Below the pieces are notes generated by a model. The model did no database searches, was not told the origin of the DNA, and was given only the letters and a program-made list of their open reading frames with translations. Shown here piece after piece: positions 63,180-64,000 of a stretch of DNA of 64,000 nucleotides. Position numbers and translations under genes: made by a program. This DNA comes from Chryseobacterium sp. JJR-5R. GTDB lineage: Bacteria > Bacteroidota > Bacteroidia > Flavobacteriales > Weeksellaceae. The stretch is from contig NZ_CP139137.1 in assembly GCF_034047335.1 (NCBI RefSeq), forward strand, positions 1,612,001 through 1,676,000, in the 5' to 3' direction. Every line of letters begins with the position of its first letter. Positions within the stretch are counted from its first letter, which is position 1.

Positions 63180-64000
63180 ATGAAAAGGATTATACTGTCA
63201 ATTACCGCAATATCGCTTCTTGCAGGCTCCTGCAAAAACACCCAGGTCAAACCCGATACTTCCCGATCATCAGCCGTACAAAGTAACATCACTGACAACC
63301 AGCTTATGGACAAAGTCCAGAAAGAAGCCCTTAAGTATTTCTGGGAATATGCAGAACCCAATTCATTATTGGGAAGGGAACGCTATCATGAAGACAACAT
63401 CTATCCGGATAATGATAAACATGTGGTGACGACAGGAGGTTCAGGATTCGGACTGGCGACCATCTTAGTTGGTGTGGAGAGAGGATTCGTTCCGAGGAAA
63501 GAAGCGGTAAAACGATTGACCGGCATGATGGATTTCCTGGCAAAAGCAGACCGCCACAAAGGAGCATGGTCGCATTGGATCAATGGGGAGACCGGGAAAA
63601 CCGTTCCTTTCGGCAAAAAAGACAATGGTGGCGATCTTGTGGAAACCGCATTCCTGACGTCAGGCATATTGATGGTCCGGGAATATTTTAAAAACGGAAA
63701 TGCCCAGGAAAAAGCCTTGGCCAAAAAGTGCGATGAACTCTGGAAAGGGATTCAGTGGAACTGGTACACCAAAGGAGGCGAAAAAGTCCTGTACTGGCAC
63801 TGGTCGCCGGATTACGCGTGGGAAATGAATTTTCCGCTTCAGGGATATAACGAATGCCTGATTACCTACATTCTGGCAGCATCTTCGCCCACTTATTCCA
63901 TTGATGCAGAAACCTATTATAAAGGCTGGACCAGAAACGGGACTTATCTTTCAGATAAGGAAAAATACGGGCTTCCGATGTACGTAAAACACAATGGCGC
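63180..64000 (+). CDS. glucoamylase-like/GH144-type glucanase lipoprotein (3' end outside window)
   Basis: The first 273 residues of a lipoprotein (lipobox LAGSC) with the glucoamylase-like family pattern: EALKYFWEYAEPNSLLGRERY, VVTTGGSGFGLATILVGVERGF, GGDLVETAFLTSGILMVREYF (catalytic acid region), and WHWSPDYAWEMNFPLQGYNECLITYILAASSPTYSID. GH144 endo-beta-1,2-glucanases belong here, so a beta-1,2-glucan substrate is likely but unproven. It is linked to SusC/SusD as a small polysaccharide utilisation locus. Confidence 0.85.
   Translation, partial: MKRIILSITAISLLAGSCKNTQVKPDTSRSSAVQSNITDNQLMDKVQKEALKYFWEYAEPNSLLGRERYHEDNIYPDNDKHVVTTGGSGFGLATILVGVERGFVPRKEAVKRLTGMMDFLAKADRHKGAWSHWINGETGKTVPFGKKDNGGDLVETAFLTSGILMVREYFKNGNAQEKALAKKCDELWKGIQWNWYTKGGEKVLYWHWSPDYAWEMNFPLQGYNECLITYILAASSPTYSIDAETYYKGWTRNGTYLSDKEKYGLPMYVKHNG

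Noticed and set aside
1..64000. CRISPR array
   Set aside because: No regularly spaced repeats of 25-40 bases were seen, and no cas-like gene.

Overview
The window looks like a chromosomal segment of a Chryseobacterium-type flavobacterium (Bacteroidota, Weeksellaceae). This rests on a SusC/SusD pair with a GH144-like glucanase, DUF4197, DUF2490, DUF1569 and DUF493 genes, secreted proteins with the flavobacterial GINT...ATLDV N-terminus, RecF beside a DUF721 protein, TTG/TAnnTTTG-type promoters and generally AT-rich spacers. No database search was possible. Family names come from motifs read in the translations.

1-14.2 kb is variable chromosome. It holds a Vat/CatB-type acetyltransferase (cut by the window edge), an erythromycin-esterase-like protein, a HExxH lipoprotein, two tandem secreted C-type-lectin-like proteins, a decayed Old Yellow Enzyme, a secreted esterase, a LytTR regulator with a membrane acyltransferase, small orphan genes, and an XRE regulator beside two unexplained foldable DNA elements (12.94-13.06 and 13.12-13.19 kb).

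14.17-37.61 kb is read as a 23.4-kb integrated element. The right end carries a large serine recombinase whose last codons run antisense into a tRNA-Arg(ACG) gene. The hexamer GTGACC, part of the tRNA 3' end, recurs at the left end directly beside a terminator hairpin placed as the displaced tRNA terminator would be. The cargo is NmrA/SDR reductases, an ABM monooxygenase with an HxlR repressor, decayed mobile-element genes (radC, ssb with an internal stop, DUF932), a PAS-PAS histidine kinase, a DUF1016 nuclease, an esterase, MerR/HxlR/AraC/TetR regulators, a complete RND efflux operon and a luciferase-like oxidoreductase. Several cargo genes are broken: radC, ssb, two SDR genes, an NmrA-SDR fusion and a TetR fragment.

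37.6-64 kb is mostly housekeeping and secreted-protein genes: tRNA-Arg, an iron/haem-type binding lipoprotein, a monofunctional transglycosylase, a Gcr-type membrane protein, DUF721-RecF-UbiA-like on the opposite strand, a 1,959-residue alpha-2-macroglobulin, DUF1569, two VOC proteins, DUF2490, two tandem glutaminyl cyclotransferases, a deoxynucleoside kinase, an ArsC-like protein, DUF493, DUF4197, and a SusC-SusD-glucanase locus that runs off the right edge.

The most interesting unexplained structures are the XRE-linked folded element, the tRNA-overlapping recombinase with an apparent terminator exchange, the ssb gene whose acidic tail lies beyond an in-frame stop, the 20-bp tandem repeat after the LytTR gene, the GTAAC repeat array before the first HxlR gene, and the SusC-plug-like segment in the alpha-2-macroglobulin.
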